Shown here: positions 1 through 9,229 of the stretch, in pieces | Numbering within the stretch: position 1 is the stretch's first letter | Layout of the letters: each line of letters begins with the position of its first letter | Assembly: GCF_007431345.1 (NCBI RefSeq) | Contig: NZ_CP041730.1 | Span: 3,286,001 to 3,350,000, forward strand | DNA from: Chitinimonas arctica | Lineage (GTDB): Bacteria; Pseudomonadota; Gammaproteobacteria; Burkholderiales; Chitinimonadaceae | DNA length: 64,000 nt | Reading direction: 5' to 3' | Notes under the pieces: generated by a model | Seen by the model: the letters and a program-made list of their open reading frames with translations, nothing else | The model's database searches: none | Told to the model about the DNA's origin: nothing | Translations under genes and position numbers: made by a program

Positions 1-860
1 ATCTCTACCGCGATTGCATACGCTCGTTCTGGCTCCATCACGGCCCGACCCGCGGCGAATTCGCCCGCCGCCTGACCGGCTCCAGCGACCTGTTCGAGCG
101 ACGCGGCCGGCAGCCTTGGTCCAGCATCAATTTCATTACCGCGCACGATGGTTTCAATCTGTTCGACCTGGTCAGCTATAGCCACAAGCACAACGAAGCC
201 AACGGCGAAGACAATCATGACGGGCACGGCAACAACCACAGCTGGAATTGCGGTGTGGAAGGCCCGACCGAGGACGCGGATATACAGTTGATCCGTGGCC
301 GGATGAAGCGCGCGCTGCTGGCGACCCTGCTATTCAGCCAAGGCGTGCCCATGCTGCTGGCGGGCGACGATATCGGCCATACCCAACAGGGCAACAACAA
401 CGCCTATTGCCAGGATGCCCCCATCAGCTGGCTGGACTGGTCGGCCGCCGACCAGGTCCAAACCGCCTACATCGCCCAGCTGCTGGCGCTGCGCCGCCGT
501 TATCCCGCCCTGCGCCACGCCCGCTGGTTCAGTGCCGAAGCGCATGGCGGCTATGAGCGGCGCGATGTGGATTGGCGCAATGCCGAGGGGCGGGCGATGA
601 CGCCGGCCGACTGGGATGGCCGCGAGCATTTCAGCCTGGCGGTGGAACTGGGCCCCGAAGGTACGCGCGAGCGCTGCCTGTTGCTGTTCAATGCCGAGGC
701 CGGCACCACGGTTTTCCATGTTCGGCCTGGCCGTTGGCTGCGCCTGCTGGACAGTGCGGAGCCGCAAACCGGCGAGGCCTTGTTCCAGCATACGGTGGAA
801 GTGAGCGCCAATTCGGTGTGCTTGCTGGTGCTCGATAGCGGTGGGCGGGTGACCTGGTAG
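1..860 (+). CDS. glgX: Glycogen debranching enzyme GlgX, C-terminal part
   Basis: The reading frame is open from base 3 of the window, so the gene starts outside it. The visible ~285 residues carry the GlgX/isoamylase signature FITAHDGFNLFDLVSY followed by HKHNEANGEDN and NCGVEGPTED, then the conserved AGDDIGHTQQGNNNAY and the C-terminal beta domain. Family knowledge: GlgX (GH13_11) cuts alpha-1,6 branches of phosphorylase-limited glycogen in the cytoplasm. The context fits, because pgm, glgC and glgA follow on the same strand. The gene ends with TAG at 858-860. The N-terminal domains and two of the catalytic residues are upstream of the window and cannot be checked. Confidence 0.93.
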   Translation, partial: LYRDCIRSFWLHHGPTRGEFARRLTGSSDLFERRGRQPWSSINFITAHDGFNLFDLVSYSHKHNEANGEDNHDGHGNNHSWNCGVEGPTEDADIQLIRGRMKRALLATLLFSQGVPMLLAGDDIGHTQQGNNNAYCQDAPISWLDWSAADQVQTAYIAQLLALRRRYPALRHARWFSAEAHGGYERRDVDWRNAEGRAMTPADWDGREHFSLAVELGPEGTRERCLLLFNAEAGTTVFHVRPGRWLRLLDSAEPQTGEALFQHTVEVSANSVCLLVLDSGGRVTW

Positions 861-883
861 CGTCTGCCGCATTCAAAATGCAA

Positions 884-904
884 ACACCCGGCCAGGCCGG
901 GTGT
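884..904 (-). terminator. Hairpin terminator shared by glgX and the convergent gene
   Basis: Perfect 9-bp arms (ACACCCGGC / GCCGGGTGT) with a 3-base loop lie in the 67-base gap between two convergent genes. On the minus strand the stem is followed by a T-rich stretch (TTTGCATTTT), so it best serves the gene ending at 928. It could work in both directions. Confidence 0.7.
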
Positions 905-927
905 CGGGTACCGAAAATCGGTTTGAA

Positions 928-2259
928 TCAAAGACCAGCTTGCACCAGGGCGAAGATCGGGGAGCCAATGGGCAGGCCGTTGCGCATTGGGGTGGCCAGG
1001 TTGCCCACCAGGGTGCCTGCTGCTACGCCGGCCGGGACCGAGATGCCGGTTTGCAGAAGAACCGGGGTACCGCTGGAAACTTCGTAGACATCGTAGGTGG
1101 CGGCCTTGGTACGGTTGTTGGTACGAATGTGCAGCTGGCCGTTTTCCTGAACGATATCGGCGACGTAGTAGGGGCGTGCCAGCGGTTCGCCGATAAACAG
1201 CCCTTCCGTGGTCCAGCCAACGCTCTTCCAGTAAGCCTCCAGCAAGGAGTCGCCAGCCAGGTAGCGGTTAAGCATGATCGATGGCTTCGGGAACTTCTCG
1301 GCGTAGGCGCAAGGTTCGTGCACGGTGCCGAAGCTGCCGGTGGCGCCGGCCTTGATCAGTTCGGTGGCCTTGGTCTGGCCGTTTTCGTTCAGCATGCCGC
1401 TGAAGGAAGTCAGCGTATCGGCGAACGCACCTTCGCGGAATTGCACCTGGCCCAGGTTGGCGACGGTGGCGATGCCCAGCTGGTAGCCCAGCACATTATT
1501 GACGCCGGCCAGCGAGTTGGCCGAAGTCACGCTGACATTCACCAAGCCGCCGTTTTGCGTTTGCGACAACGTATAGTCGTTGGCGCGTGGCTGGGTACGG
1601 GTCTGGTCGGTGGTCTTCAGATACGACACGGTACCGGTCCAGGCCTGGCCATCGCCGTTGCCGGCCCGTGCGACCAGATTCTTGCTGTCGGCGTAGCTGC
1701 TGCCGCTCACCAGCAACATGGACAGGCGGCGGCTCAGGGTCGCGCCTTGCTTGGTGTTGTAAGCGGGGTTCGGCAGGGTACGGACGCAGAGGGATTGTGC
1801 CCAGTTGATGCTGTTTTCCATGCCATCGGTAAACGCCGAGGTGATGGATTGGTTCTCGACGCGGTAAGGCTTGTTCCAGGCCAGGGCCAAGGCGCGGACA
1901 TTGGCGGGGATGACCAGGCCGCTGGTGGCGGCGGCGAAGTTGGCACGCGAGACGCTGTTGCTGATCGGCAGGGCCACCCGGACGATATTGGCGAGGGGGA
2001 TGCCGCGGCGGCTGGCGTACTGGTTGCCCAGGGCGACGGATTCCGGATCGTTGGTGTTGACCACGATGCCGACGGTGGCGGGCACGATGGGCTTGCCGAC
2101 GGAACGGTCCAGCGGAATGGCGGGGTAGGTCACGCTCTTGTTGTTGCAGCTCCCGTCCGAGTTGGTTTCGGTGCAGCGCACGATGGGTTCGTAAGCGTAA
2201 ACGCTCAGGCAGGCACCGGAGACGGCAATCAGGGAGAGGGATTTGCAGAAGGCGTTCAT
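928..2259 (-). CDS. Exported TIGR03790-like protein of unknown function
   Basis: This 443-residue protein has a clear signal peptide (cleavage likely after SVYA, about residue 22). The start is supported by GGAGG eight bases upstream of the ATG. Near residues 65-95 it has a stretch of the type VNTNDPESVALGNQYASRR...NIVRV, typical as I recall of the TIGR03790 family of uncharacterised exported proteins. It contains several Cys residues, suggesting a periplasmic or extracellular location. It is transcribed against glgX and away from pgm, so it splits the glycogen genes without being in their operon. No catalytic motif was recognised and no function is claimed. Confidence 0.72.
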   Translation of the reverse strand: MNAFCKSLSLIAVSGACLSVYAYEPIVRCTETNSDGSCNNKSVTYPAIPLDRSVGKPIVPATVGIVVNTNDPESVALGNQYASRRGIPLANIVRVALPISNSVSRANFAAATSGLVIPANVRALALAWNKPYRVENQSITSAFTDGMENSINWAQSLCVRTLPNPAYNTKQGATLSRRLSMLLVSGSSYADSKNLVARAGNGDGQAWTGTVSYLKTTDQTRTQPRANDYTLSQTQNGGLVNVSVTSANSLAGVNNVLGYQLGIATVANLGQVQFREGAFADTLTSFSGMLNENGQTKATELIKAGATGSFGTVHEPCAYAEKFPKPSIMLNRYLAGDSLLEAYWKSVGWTTEGLFIGEPLARPYYVADIVQENGQLHIRTNNRTKAATYDVYEVSSGTPVLLQTGISVPAGVAAGTLVGNLATPMRNGLPIGSPIFALVQAGL

Positions 2260-2414
2260 TTCGGTGTTCCTCCATAAGCATTAGCTGATGTAGTGCATCC
2301 TACCGAAGAATTAGAACATTAGCAAATAATTATTTTTGCATTGGCAACTGTTGCTCGGAGGAAGCCCGCTGCACAGGTACCATTTGGCCCTATCTATCCA
2401 GGATCACGCTTCCC

Positions 2415-4040
2415 ATGACTACGATCGCCAGTCCCGCATTTTCCGATCAAAAGCCCGGTACATCAGGCTTGCGCAAGAAAGTGGCGGTGTTCAGGACGCC
2501 CCGCTATCTGGAAAATTTCGTCCAGGCCACCTTCAATGCCGTGCCGCAATTGCGCGGCGCCACCCTGGTGTTGGGCGGTGACGGCCGCTTCCACAATGAG
2601 GCCGCCACCCAGACCATCCTGAAAATGGCCGCCGCCAACGGCGTGGCTCGCGTGCTGGTTGGGCGAAACGGCCTGCTGTCCACGCCGGCGGCGTCCAACC
2701 TGATCCGCCGGCACCGGGCGGCGGGCGGCATCATCCTGTCCGCCTCGCACAATCCCGGCGGGCCGGACGGCGATTTCGGCATCAAGTTCAACGCCGCCAA
2801 CGGCGGACCGGCGCCCGAGGCGCTGACGGCGGCGATCTACGCCGCGACCTTGGCAATCGGCGAATACCACATCGCCGAAGTGGACGATATCGATCTGGCG
2901 CGGCTGGGCGAGTGCGAACTGGCCGGGATGCGGGTGGAGGTGATCGACTCGGTGGCCGACTACGCCAGCCTGATGCAGACCCTGGTGGATTTCGATGCGA
3001 TCCGCGACTGGCTGAAGGCGGGCCATGGCCTGCGGCTGGATGCCATGCATGCGGTGGGCGGACCCTACGCCATCCGCCTGTTCGAGGATCTATTGGGCGC
3101 GCGCCTGGGGAGTGTGCGCAATGCCGCGCCGCAACTCGATTTCGGCGGCGGCCATCCCGATCCCAATCCGGTCTATGCGGCGGAACTGGTGGCCGCCATG
3201 CAAGGCGCCGGCGCCCCCGATTTCGCTGCCGCCTTCGATGGCGATGCCGATCGCAATATGATTCTGGGCCGCGACTTCGTGGTGACGCCGTCCGACAGCC
3301 TGGCGGTGCTGGCCGCCAATGCCCGCCTGCTGCCGCAGTTCAAGGACGGCTTGGGCGGCGTGGCGCGATCCATGCCCACCTCGCGGGCGGTCGATGCCGT
3401 CGCGGCAGCCATGAAATTCGATTGCTATGAAACGCCGACCGGCTGGAAATTCTTCGGCAACCTGCTCGACGCCGGCCGCATCCAGCTATGCGGCGAAGAG
3501 AGCTACGGCACCGGTGCCGACCATGTACGCGAGAAGGACGGCGTCTGGGCTGCCCTGGCCTGGCTCAACCTGCTGGCGGTGCGCCGCGAATCGGTGGGTG
3601 AAATCGTGCGCGCGCACTGGGCACGTTTTGGCCGGCACTTCTACTCCCGCCACGATTACGAAGGCATCAGCCTGGCCGGCGGCGAAGCCGTCATGGCCGG
3701 CCTGCGCGAACAGCTGGGCGGCGTGCGCGGGACCGCCGTGGCGGGCATGGCGGTGACATTGGCGGACGATTTCGCCTATACCGATCCAGTGGATGGCGCG
3801 GTGAGCGAGCGGCAGGGCGTACGGGTGGAGTTCGAAGGCGGCGCACGGGCGGTCTTCCGCTTGTCCGGCACCGGCACCGAAGGCGCGACGCTCAGGGTTT
3901 ACCTGGAACGTTTCAGCGCCGATACCGCCGAACATGGGCAGGCGACCCAGGCCGCGCTGGCGCGGGTCAAGACCGCCGCCGACCAACTGGCGGCCATTAC
4001 CACGCATACAGGACGGACCGAGGCCGACGTGGTGACCTGA
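2415..4040 (+). CDS. pgm: Phosphoglucomutase (alpha-D-glucose-specific)
   Basis: The 541-residue product interconverts glucose-1-phosphate and glucose-6-phosphate and so feeds GlgC next door. It starts with the family motif KPGTSGLRKKV. The phosphoserine loop SASHNPGG is at residues 109-116 (active Ser111), the Mg-binding loop FDGDADRN at about 274-281, and the sugar-recognition motif CGEESYGTGADHVREKDG further on. The C-terminal phosphate-binding segment RLSGTGTEGATLRVY is present. Length and motifs match the eukaryote-like single-domain-order PGM rather than PgmA/ManB types. The ribosome site is weak (AGGA about ten bases upstream). All key residues are present. Confidence 0.95.
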   Translation: MTTIASPAFSDQKPGTSGLRKKVAVFRTPRYLENFVQATFNAVPQLRGATLVLGGDGRFHNEAATQTILKMAAANGVARVLVGRNGLLSTPAASNLIRRHRAAGGIILSASHNPGGPDGDFGIKFNAANGGPAPEALTAAIYAATLAIGEYHIAEVDDIDLARLGECELAGMRVEVIDSVADYASLMQTLVDFDAIRDWLKAGHGLRLDAMHAVGGPYAIRLFEDLLGARLGSVRNAAPQLDFGGGHPDPNPVYAAELVAAMQGAGAPDFAAAFDGDADRNMILGRDFVVTPSDSLAVLAANARLLPQFKDGLGGVARSMPTSRAVDAVAAAMKFDCYETPTGWKFFGNLLDAGRIQLCGEESYGTGADHVREKDGVWAALAWLNLLAVRRESVGEIVRAHWARFGRHFYSRHDYEGISLAGGEAVMAGLREQLGGVRGTAVAGMAVTLADDFAYTDPVDGAVSERQGVRVEFEGGARAVFRLSGTGTEGATLRVYLERFSADTAEHGQATQAALARVKTAADQLAAITTHTGRTEADVVT

Positions 4041-4101
4041 ACCTCACCGGCCGACCGGGCGGTTCGCGATCAGCCGCCGGCGAACGAAGGGGGGAAACGA
4101 G

Positions 4102-5382
4102 ATGGATGACCTGATCATTGCCCGCCAGTTGCCGCGCCGCAGTATCGCCCTGGTCCTGGCTGGGGGGCGTGGCAGTCGCCTGAAGCAACTGACGGCCACG
4201 CGCGCCAAACCGGCGGTGTATTTCGGCGGCAAGTTCCGCATCATCGATTTCGCCCTGTCGAACTGCCTCAATTCCGGCATTCGGCGCATAGGCGTGGTGA
4301 CCCAGTATAAATCGCACTCCTTGCTGCGCCATTTGCAGCGAGGGTGGGGCATGTTCCGTTCCGAGATGGGCGAGTTCATCGACCTGCTGCCGGCACAACA
4401 ACGCCTGGACGAGGATACCTGGTACCGCGGCACGGCCGACGCGGTGTACCAGAATCTCGATATCGTGCGCGGCTACCGGCCGGAATACGTGGTGATCCTG
4501 GCAGGCGACCATATCTACAAGATGGATTACGCGCGCTTGTTGCTGGACCATGTGCTGCGCATGGACGCCTTGGGCGTGCAGGGCGGTGTGACGGTCGCTT
4601 GTATCGAAGTGCCGCGTGAACAGGCCAGCGAGTTCGGGGTGATGGCGGTGGACCCGGCGCGCAAGATCATCGATTTCCTCGAAAAACCGGCCGATCCGCC
4701 CGCCATGCCCGGTCGGGAAGATATGTCCCTGGCCAGCATGGGGGTCTATGTATTCGATGCCGAGTACCTGTATCAATTGCTCGAAGCGGACATCCTGCTG
4801 GCGCATAGCGAGCACGATTTCGGCAAGAACCTGATCCCGGCCGCGGTGAAGGCCGGCCGCGCCGCCGCGCATCCCTTCAGCTTGTCCTGCGTGTCCAGCT
4901 ATCCCCATGCCAAGCCCTATTGGCGCGATGTGGGCACCATAGACGCCTATTGGGCGGCCAATCTCGATCTGGCCTCCATTACGCCCGAATTGGATCTGTA
5001 TGACCATAACTGGCCGATCTGGACCTACCAGGAGCAGTTGCCGCCGGCCAAGTTCGTGCAGGATGCCAGCGGCGAACACCGGGTCTTCAATACGATGATT
5101 GCCGGCGGCTGCATCGTATCGGTTTCGCAGGTCAGCAATTCCGTACTCTTCAATCGGGTGCGCATCTTTCCCCATGGCGTGATCGACCAGGCTGTGCTGC
5201 TGCCGGATGTGGAAGTGGGCGAAAGCGTCCGCCTGAAAAAGGTCGTGGTGGACCGCGGCTGCAAGCTGCCGGCCGGCCTGGTGGTCGGCGACGACGCCGA
5301 CTGGGACGCCACCCGCTTTTATCGCAGCGAAAACGGGGTGGTGCTGATCACGCGCGATATGTTGGCCGGGCTGCCACCTTGA
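4102..5382 (+). CDS. glgC: Glucose-1-phosphate adenylyltransferase
   Basis: The 426-residue ADP-glucose pyrophosphorylase makes ADP-glucose from ATP and glucose-1-phosphate, the committed step of bacterial glycogen synthesis. The nucleotide-binding motif LAGGRGSRLKQLTATRAKP occurs near residue 20. YFGGKFRIIDFALSNCLNSG, the VVILAGDHIYKMDY sugar-nucleotide motif and the C-terminal left-handed beta-helix region follow. The start is supported by a strong AAGGGGGG about six bases upstream. The stop codon overlaps the proposed TTG start of glgA, which indicates translational coupling. It follows pgm by 61 bases, so pgm-glgC-glgA is probably one operon. Confidence 0.96.
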   Translation: MDDLIIARQLPRRSIALVLAGGRGSRLKQLTATRAKPAVYFGGKFRIIDFALSNCLNSGIRRIGVVTQYKSHSLLRHLQRGWGMFRSEMGEFIDLLPAQQRLDEDTWYRGTADAVYQNLDIVRGYRPEYVVILAGDHIYKMDYARLLLDHVLRMDALGVQGGVTVACIEVPREQASEFGVMAVDPARKIIDFLEKPADPPAMPGREDMSLASMGVYVFDAEYLYQLLEADILLAHSEHDFGKNLIPAAVKAGRAAAHPFSLSCVSSYPHAKPYWRDVGTIDAYWAANLDLASITPELDLYDHNWPIWTYQEQLPPAKFVQDASGEHRVFNTMIAGGCIVSVSQVSNSVLFNRVRIFPHGVIDQAVLLPDVEVGESVRLKKVVVDRGCKLPAGLVVGDDADWDATRFYRSENGVVLITRDMLAGLPP

Positions 5383-6854
5383 GTACGGCGATGATTTCCC
5401 TGCCCAAGGTGCTGCATATCGCAGCGGAGTGCTATCCCTTGCTGAAAACCGGTGGACTGGCCGATGTGGTCGGTGCCTTGCCGGCGGCGCAGCGCGCACT
5501 GGGCGCCGATGCGAGGATATTGCTGCCAGGGTTTCCGGCTATCCGTGCCGGTATGCGGGACGCCAAGCCCGTGGCCGGCTTCGGTGCCCAATTCGGGGCC
5601 GCAGCGGTCAACCTTTGGTATGCCCGGCTTGCCGATGGCGTGCCGGTCTACATGGTGGAAGCGCCCGGCCTGTACGACCGTGGCGGCAATCCCTACGCCG
5701 ACGGCAACCAGCATCCCTATGGGGATAACCACCGCCGTTTCGCGCTGCTGGGCTGGGTGGCCGCGCAACTGGCCGATGGCTATCTGGCGGACTGGCGGCC
5801 GGAGGTGCTACATAGCCACGATTGGCATGCCGGCCTGGCCTCGGCCTACCTGTGCCAGTTGGCGGCTCAGCGAGGCCGCAAGCTGGCGACAAGCATATTC
5901 ACGGTACACAATCTGGCGTATCAGGGCTTATTCCCGGCCGAAGTTTTTGGGGAGTTGGGACTGCCGGCCGATTTCTTCCAGATCGATGGCCTGGAATTCC
6001 ACGGCCAGCTGTCTTTTATCAAGGCCGGTCTCCACTACAGCGACCGGATCGCTACCGTCAGCCCCAGCTACGCCGGCGAAATTCAGACCACGGAACATGG
6101 TTGCGGCCTGGACGGCTTATTGCGGCAGCGTAGTGCGCGGTTGGCCGGCATCCTCAATGGGGTGGACGAGGCCCTATGGAACCCGGCCGATGACCCGGCC
6201 TTGGCGGCGCCCTTCGATGCGGACAGGCCGTCCGGCAAGCAGCAGTGCAAGTGCGCTTTGCAGGTCGAATTGGGATTGAACGTCGCGGTGGCCACGCCGA
6301 TGTTTGGCGTGATCAGCCGGCTGACCGAGCAGAAGGGCCTGCACCTGGCGCTTGCCGGCGCGCAGGCCCTGCTGGCCCAGGGTGGCCAACTGGTGGTGCT
6401 GGGCAATGGCGAAGCGGCGCTGGAAGCCGGTTTCCAGCAACTGGCAAGCCGCTACCCGGGCCAAGTCGCCGTGAGCCTGGCCTTCGACGAGACCCTGTCG
6501 CACCGTATCTTTGCCGGCTGCGACGTGGTGCTGGTCCCTTCGCGCTTCGAACCCTGCGGCCTGACCCAGATGTATGGCATGCGCTATGGCGCGCTACCGC
6601 TGGCGCGCCGCACCGGCGGCCTGGCCGATACGGTGCGCGATTGCTCGCTGGAAAACCTGGCCGACGGCAGTGCGAACGGCTTCGTCTTCGAGCGCTTCGA
6701 GCAGCCCGACTTCGACGCGGCCGTACGCCGTGCCTATACCCTCTACGCCGAGCCGCCGCGCTGGCAGGCCGTGCAACAACAGGCCATGCGGCGGCATTTT
6801 GGCTGGAGCGGGCCGGCGGGGGCTTATCTGGATCTTTATCGGGTAGCGGGCTAG
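5379..6854 (+). CDS. glgA: Glycogen synthase (ADP-glucose)
   Basis: The GT5 enzyme elongates alpha-1,4-glucan with ADP-glucose from GlgC. The N-terminal ADP-glucose site KTGGLADVVGALP (about residues 23-35), HSHDWHAGL, the STVHN-like FTVHNLAYQGL and the C-terminal PSRFEPCGLTQMYGMRYG motif are all visible. The longest frame begins with TTG at 5379, overlapping the glgC stop as TTGA. An in-frame ATG at 5391 would shorten it by four residues. Neither has a convincing ribosome site, so the exact start is open. At about 490 residues it is a full-length GlgA. Confidence 0.95.
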   Translation: MSTAMISLPKVLHIAAECYPLLKTGGLADVVGALPAAQRALGADARILLPGFPAIRAGMRDAKPVAGFGAQFGAAAVNLWYARLADGVPVYMVEAPGLYDRGGNPYADGNQHPYGDNHRRFALLGWVAAQLADGYLADWRPEVLHSHDWHAGLASAYLCQLAAQRGRKLATSIFTVHNLAYQGLFPAEVFGELGLPADFFQIDGLEFHGQLSFIKAGLHYSDRIATVSPSYAGEIQTTEHGCGLDGLLRQRSARLAGILNGVDEALWNPADDPALAAPFDADRPSGKQQCKCALQVELGLNVAVATPMFGVISRLTEQKGLHLALAGAQALLAQGGQLVVLGNGEAALEAGFQQLASRYPGQVAVSLAFDETLSHRIFAGCDVVLVPSRFEPCGLTQMYGMRYGALPLARRTGGLADTVRDCSLENLADGSANGFVFERFEQPDFDAAVRRAYTLYAEPPRWQAVQQQAMRRHFGWSGPAGAYLDLYRVAG

Positions 6855-6991
6855 GCGGTATTTGTTCCCAGCCATTTTGCAAGAAATGTACCGGTTTGTA
6901 TCAATGTGCATCGCGTTCGGTCTCAAGATCAATGCCCCCTACCTCTCGGCCAATCTCGGCAAACGGATGTTCCCCGCGGGCACGAATGCGG

Positions 6992-7050
6992 GGTATTGCT
7001 GGGTGGTGAGCCACCGCTTGAGTACGTGCAATATTTCAGTGCGTCCCCAG
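6992..7050 (+). repeat. Dispersed intergenic repeat, solo copy
   Basis: About 59 bases here match, with few differences, the right part of the repeat at 43855-43913 and, inverted, the start of the copy at 46037. The shared core contains GGTATTGCYGGGTGGTGA and CAATATTTCAGTGCGTCCCC. Only this half of the longer unit is present. It ends seven bases before the stop codon of the convergent gene at 7057. Confidence 0.7.
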
Positions 7051-7056
7051 CAGGAA

Positions 7057-8271
7057 TCAAGCACTCGATATATGCTTAGCTACCCGCATTTCCTTATGCG
7101 CATCGTCTTTGCCGATTGCGTTGAAAGATTCTTGAAGTAGCGCCGCTTCTGCTTGCTGTGCTGCGCTGATTTTACCGCCGGCTTCCTTTGGTTTTGGCGT
7201 AACGATAAATGTACCTCGATCGTACGGACTATTTCCGTAAGCTAATCTTTTGCTTCCATCGTTTATCAGGTAGAGCAGATCGTCGAGGGGCGTTGGGAAG
7301 TTGGCCGGCGTAGGAGAACTCTGGAGCATTCTCGGCGCAGTAGCATCCCGGCGCTTTTGACTGGTAATTTTAGCTAGACGAATTGGGGCGTCGAGTAGCG
7401 CATTTTCTTTTTGAATGATTTCGTCAATGCCTGACAGTTCCCCTTCGCCAGGCTTGTAAGCAATGGTGTATTTGTTGCCATTTTCGAATGTTACGTCACG
7501 GCTCATCGGCGTCCTCGTCAGCGAGTGGAGGGTCCGTTCGTTAGTTTTGGTATGTGACGGGCTGATTTGGTGGAGGACGCTCTCGATTGTGTCCGCGTCA
7601 CGATTCGAGAAGCCCTCCTTGGGTATTATTTTGATATTGGATATGATTTTCTTTTTTTCCGCTCTTTCCAATGTGGCCTGAAGCTGTTTGTTGATGGCTT
7701 TCAGGTGGGTGATGGTCATTTCGTCGGCTTCGCGTTCATTTTCTAGCCTCCTGATCTCCGCTTTTTCGTTAGGCATTACTTTTAATAATTCACACTCTCG
7801 ATCTATCGCGGCAATGTTGTTTTTACGCGCCTCGATCGATTTCAGATTGTTCTCTATTTTTTCGGTGAGAGCTGCATGTTCCTCGCTCCTTAAGAAGTTA
7901 CGGTAAGACCATCCAAATGGCGAATTTGGGACCGTGTAGATTTGTTTCTCGCCAGCTGCCTTGATCGGGGTATCGGTGCCCGCACCCTGGATGGCTTCCG
8001 GGGCGTTGGCTGGCGTCGAGTCGGCCTTGGTGATGGCGTAAGGCTGTGCAGACTTGGCCGACTGTGGATTGTCGGAGAAGTTGAATGGCGTAATTGTTAC
8101 GCTGTTGGAAGTTATTAACTCAACGCTGAAGACAACACTGCTGTTGCTGGGTGTGGTCCAGAGACCTTGAGCGGGCGAGTTGGTTGAATTATCAATCGGA
8201 GCAGATTGATTTTGCACTGGAGCATTTGGGCGAAGGGTGGTGGGGGAGTTCATTCGTGATAAATCTTCCAT
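7057..8271 (-). CDS. Unrecognised coiled-coil protein
   Basis: I do not recognise this 404-residue protein. It has no signal peptide or membrane segment. The first ~50 residues are rich in Ser, Thr, Asn, Pro and Gln, as in many type III or other secreted effectors. Residues ~140-215 are strongly heptad-like (EKIENNLKSIEARKNN, ERAEKKK), predicting a coiled coil. The C-terminal half is soluble and Lys-rich. Codon use is visibly more A+T-rich than in the neighbours, which suggests acquired DNA. An in-frame ATG at 8253 has GGAAG eleven bases upstream, whereas 8271 has none, so the shorter form (398 residues) may be real. An effector role is speculation. Confidence 0.6.
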   Translation of the reverse strand: MEDLSRMNSPTTLRPNAPVQNQSAPIDNSTNSPAQGLWTTPSNSSVVFSVELITSNSVTITPFNFSDNPQSAKSAQPYAITKADSTPANAPEAIQGAGTDTPIKAAGEKQIYTVPNSPFGWSYRNFLRSEEHAALTEKIENNLKSIEARKNNIAAIDRECELLKVMPNEKAEIRRLENEREADEMTITHLKAINKQLQATLERAEKKKIISNIKIIPKEGFSNRDADTIESVLHQISPSHTKTNERTLHSLTRTPMSRDVTFENGNKYTIAYKPGEGELSGIDEIIQKENALLDAPIRLAKITSQKRRDATAPRMLQSSPTPANFPTPLDDLLYLINDGSKRLAYGNSPYDRGTFIVTPKPKEAGGKISAAQQAEAALLQESFNAIGKDDAHKEMRVAKHISSA

Positions 8272-8526
8272 ATATAATTACAAACACGCAACGGACTTAA
8301 CCAAATTATTCATACTTAACTATCGAATTAAGTAGGACGACTCTATTTTAAGCGGGCGCTGCAGCTAAGCGCTTTCGATAAATGGGCGATTATTTCGAAA
8401 AACCACCGCGAAACTGCTCCGCCCGCTGCCCTTCTTGATATAAAAGCGTTTCGCCGAAAAGCGGCAGAGTGCGCAGCTGGCCGGAGTGACCCGGCCTTGA
8501 TAGGAAGATGGTGATCGGTCGGGCTG

Positions 8527-8931
8527 CTACTTATTTTCTAAATTGGCAGCGGGAGGGGACTTGATTGATATAATCGCCTCTGAACCGTCTTTGTCGTGCC
8601 GGTAGCCGAATAGGGCATTCATTGCTTCCAGTTTGAAGGCCGTGAAAACGCTTCGCGATTTATCGAACTCATTCTCTAATCCTATCCTGTAAGAGTCGAG
8701 CGCTTTTCGTGCGTATCCGTCGGGGTACAGCATAAAATCGCCGGCCTTTAACATGCCTTGCTGCATCGACTGGGTGGCAGTGAATATGCGTTTGAATATC
8801 GCCCCGTGCTTTGGATGGTCTTCCAGTGAAATTATGGCGTCGTCAATTTTTTTTAATCCATTGTCGATTTGATCTACGATATTTGAAATGGCAAGTTTGG
8901 CGCTGGAAAAAAACGAAACTGGGTTGGTCAT
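8527..8931 (-). CDS. Hypothetical small soluble protein
   Basis: The 134-residue product is not recognised. It is probably helical, with no signal peptide and no transmembrane segment. The N-terminal half has an amphipathic pattern (AKLAISNIVDQIDNGLKKID). GGAG ten bases before the ATG supports the start. It lies 255 bases upstream of the unrecognised gene at 7057-8271 on the same strand and shares its relatively A+T-rich composition, so the two may have arrived together. A chaperone/partner relation is possible from size and position but has no sequence support. Confidence 0.55.
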   Translation of the reverse strand: MTNPVSFFSSAKLAISNIVDQIDNGLKKIDDAIISLEDHPKHGAIFKRIFTATQSMQQGMLKAGDFMLYPDGYARKALDSYRIGLENEFDKSRSVFTAFKLEAMNALFGYRHDKDGSEAIISIKSPPAANLENK

Positions 8932-9179
8932 ATCGGCATCGCTCCAGTAGTGTTGACGCTATTTAGGCAGGCGTAGTCTGAAAAGATTCGCATCGACAAG
9001 ACGTCGTTTGCGCGAAAGTGGAATGGTATGCAAACTGGTTCCAAATTGCCGCTCTCGTCCTGAAATTGAGATGGCAACAGCACTTAGTGGACAATAATAG
9101 GCATCGGTCCACTTTCGGAAATTAGATTTCTTTTGCGTATTTATTGATTTTTTTCCAGAAGATCAGAAAGTTCACAGGC

Positions 9180-9227
9180 AAAAAAATCAAGCACCGGGCG
9201 CCCCGGCGGTTCGGGGCGGTATCCCGG
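9180..9227 (-). terminator. Rho-independent terminator of the diguanylate cyclase gene
   Basis: On the minus strand a nested hairpin (outer CCGGG/CCCGG, inner CGCCCCG/CGGGGCG) begins three bases after the stop codon at 9230. A run of seven T follows shortly after the stem. Confidence 0.75.
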
Positions 9228-9229
9228 CT

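Noticed and set aside
901..2277. A 458-residue frame on the plus strand opposite the TIGR03790-like gene
   Set aside because: It has no recognisable domain and biased shadow composition, while the minus-strand gene has a signal peptide, ribosome site and terminator.
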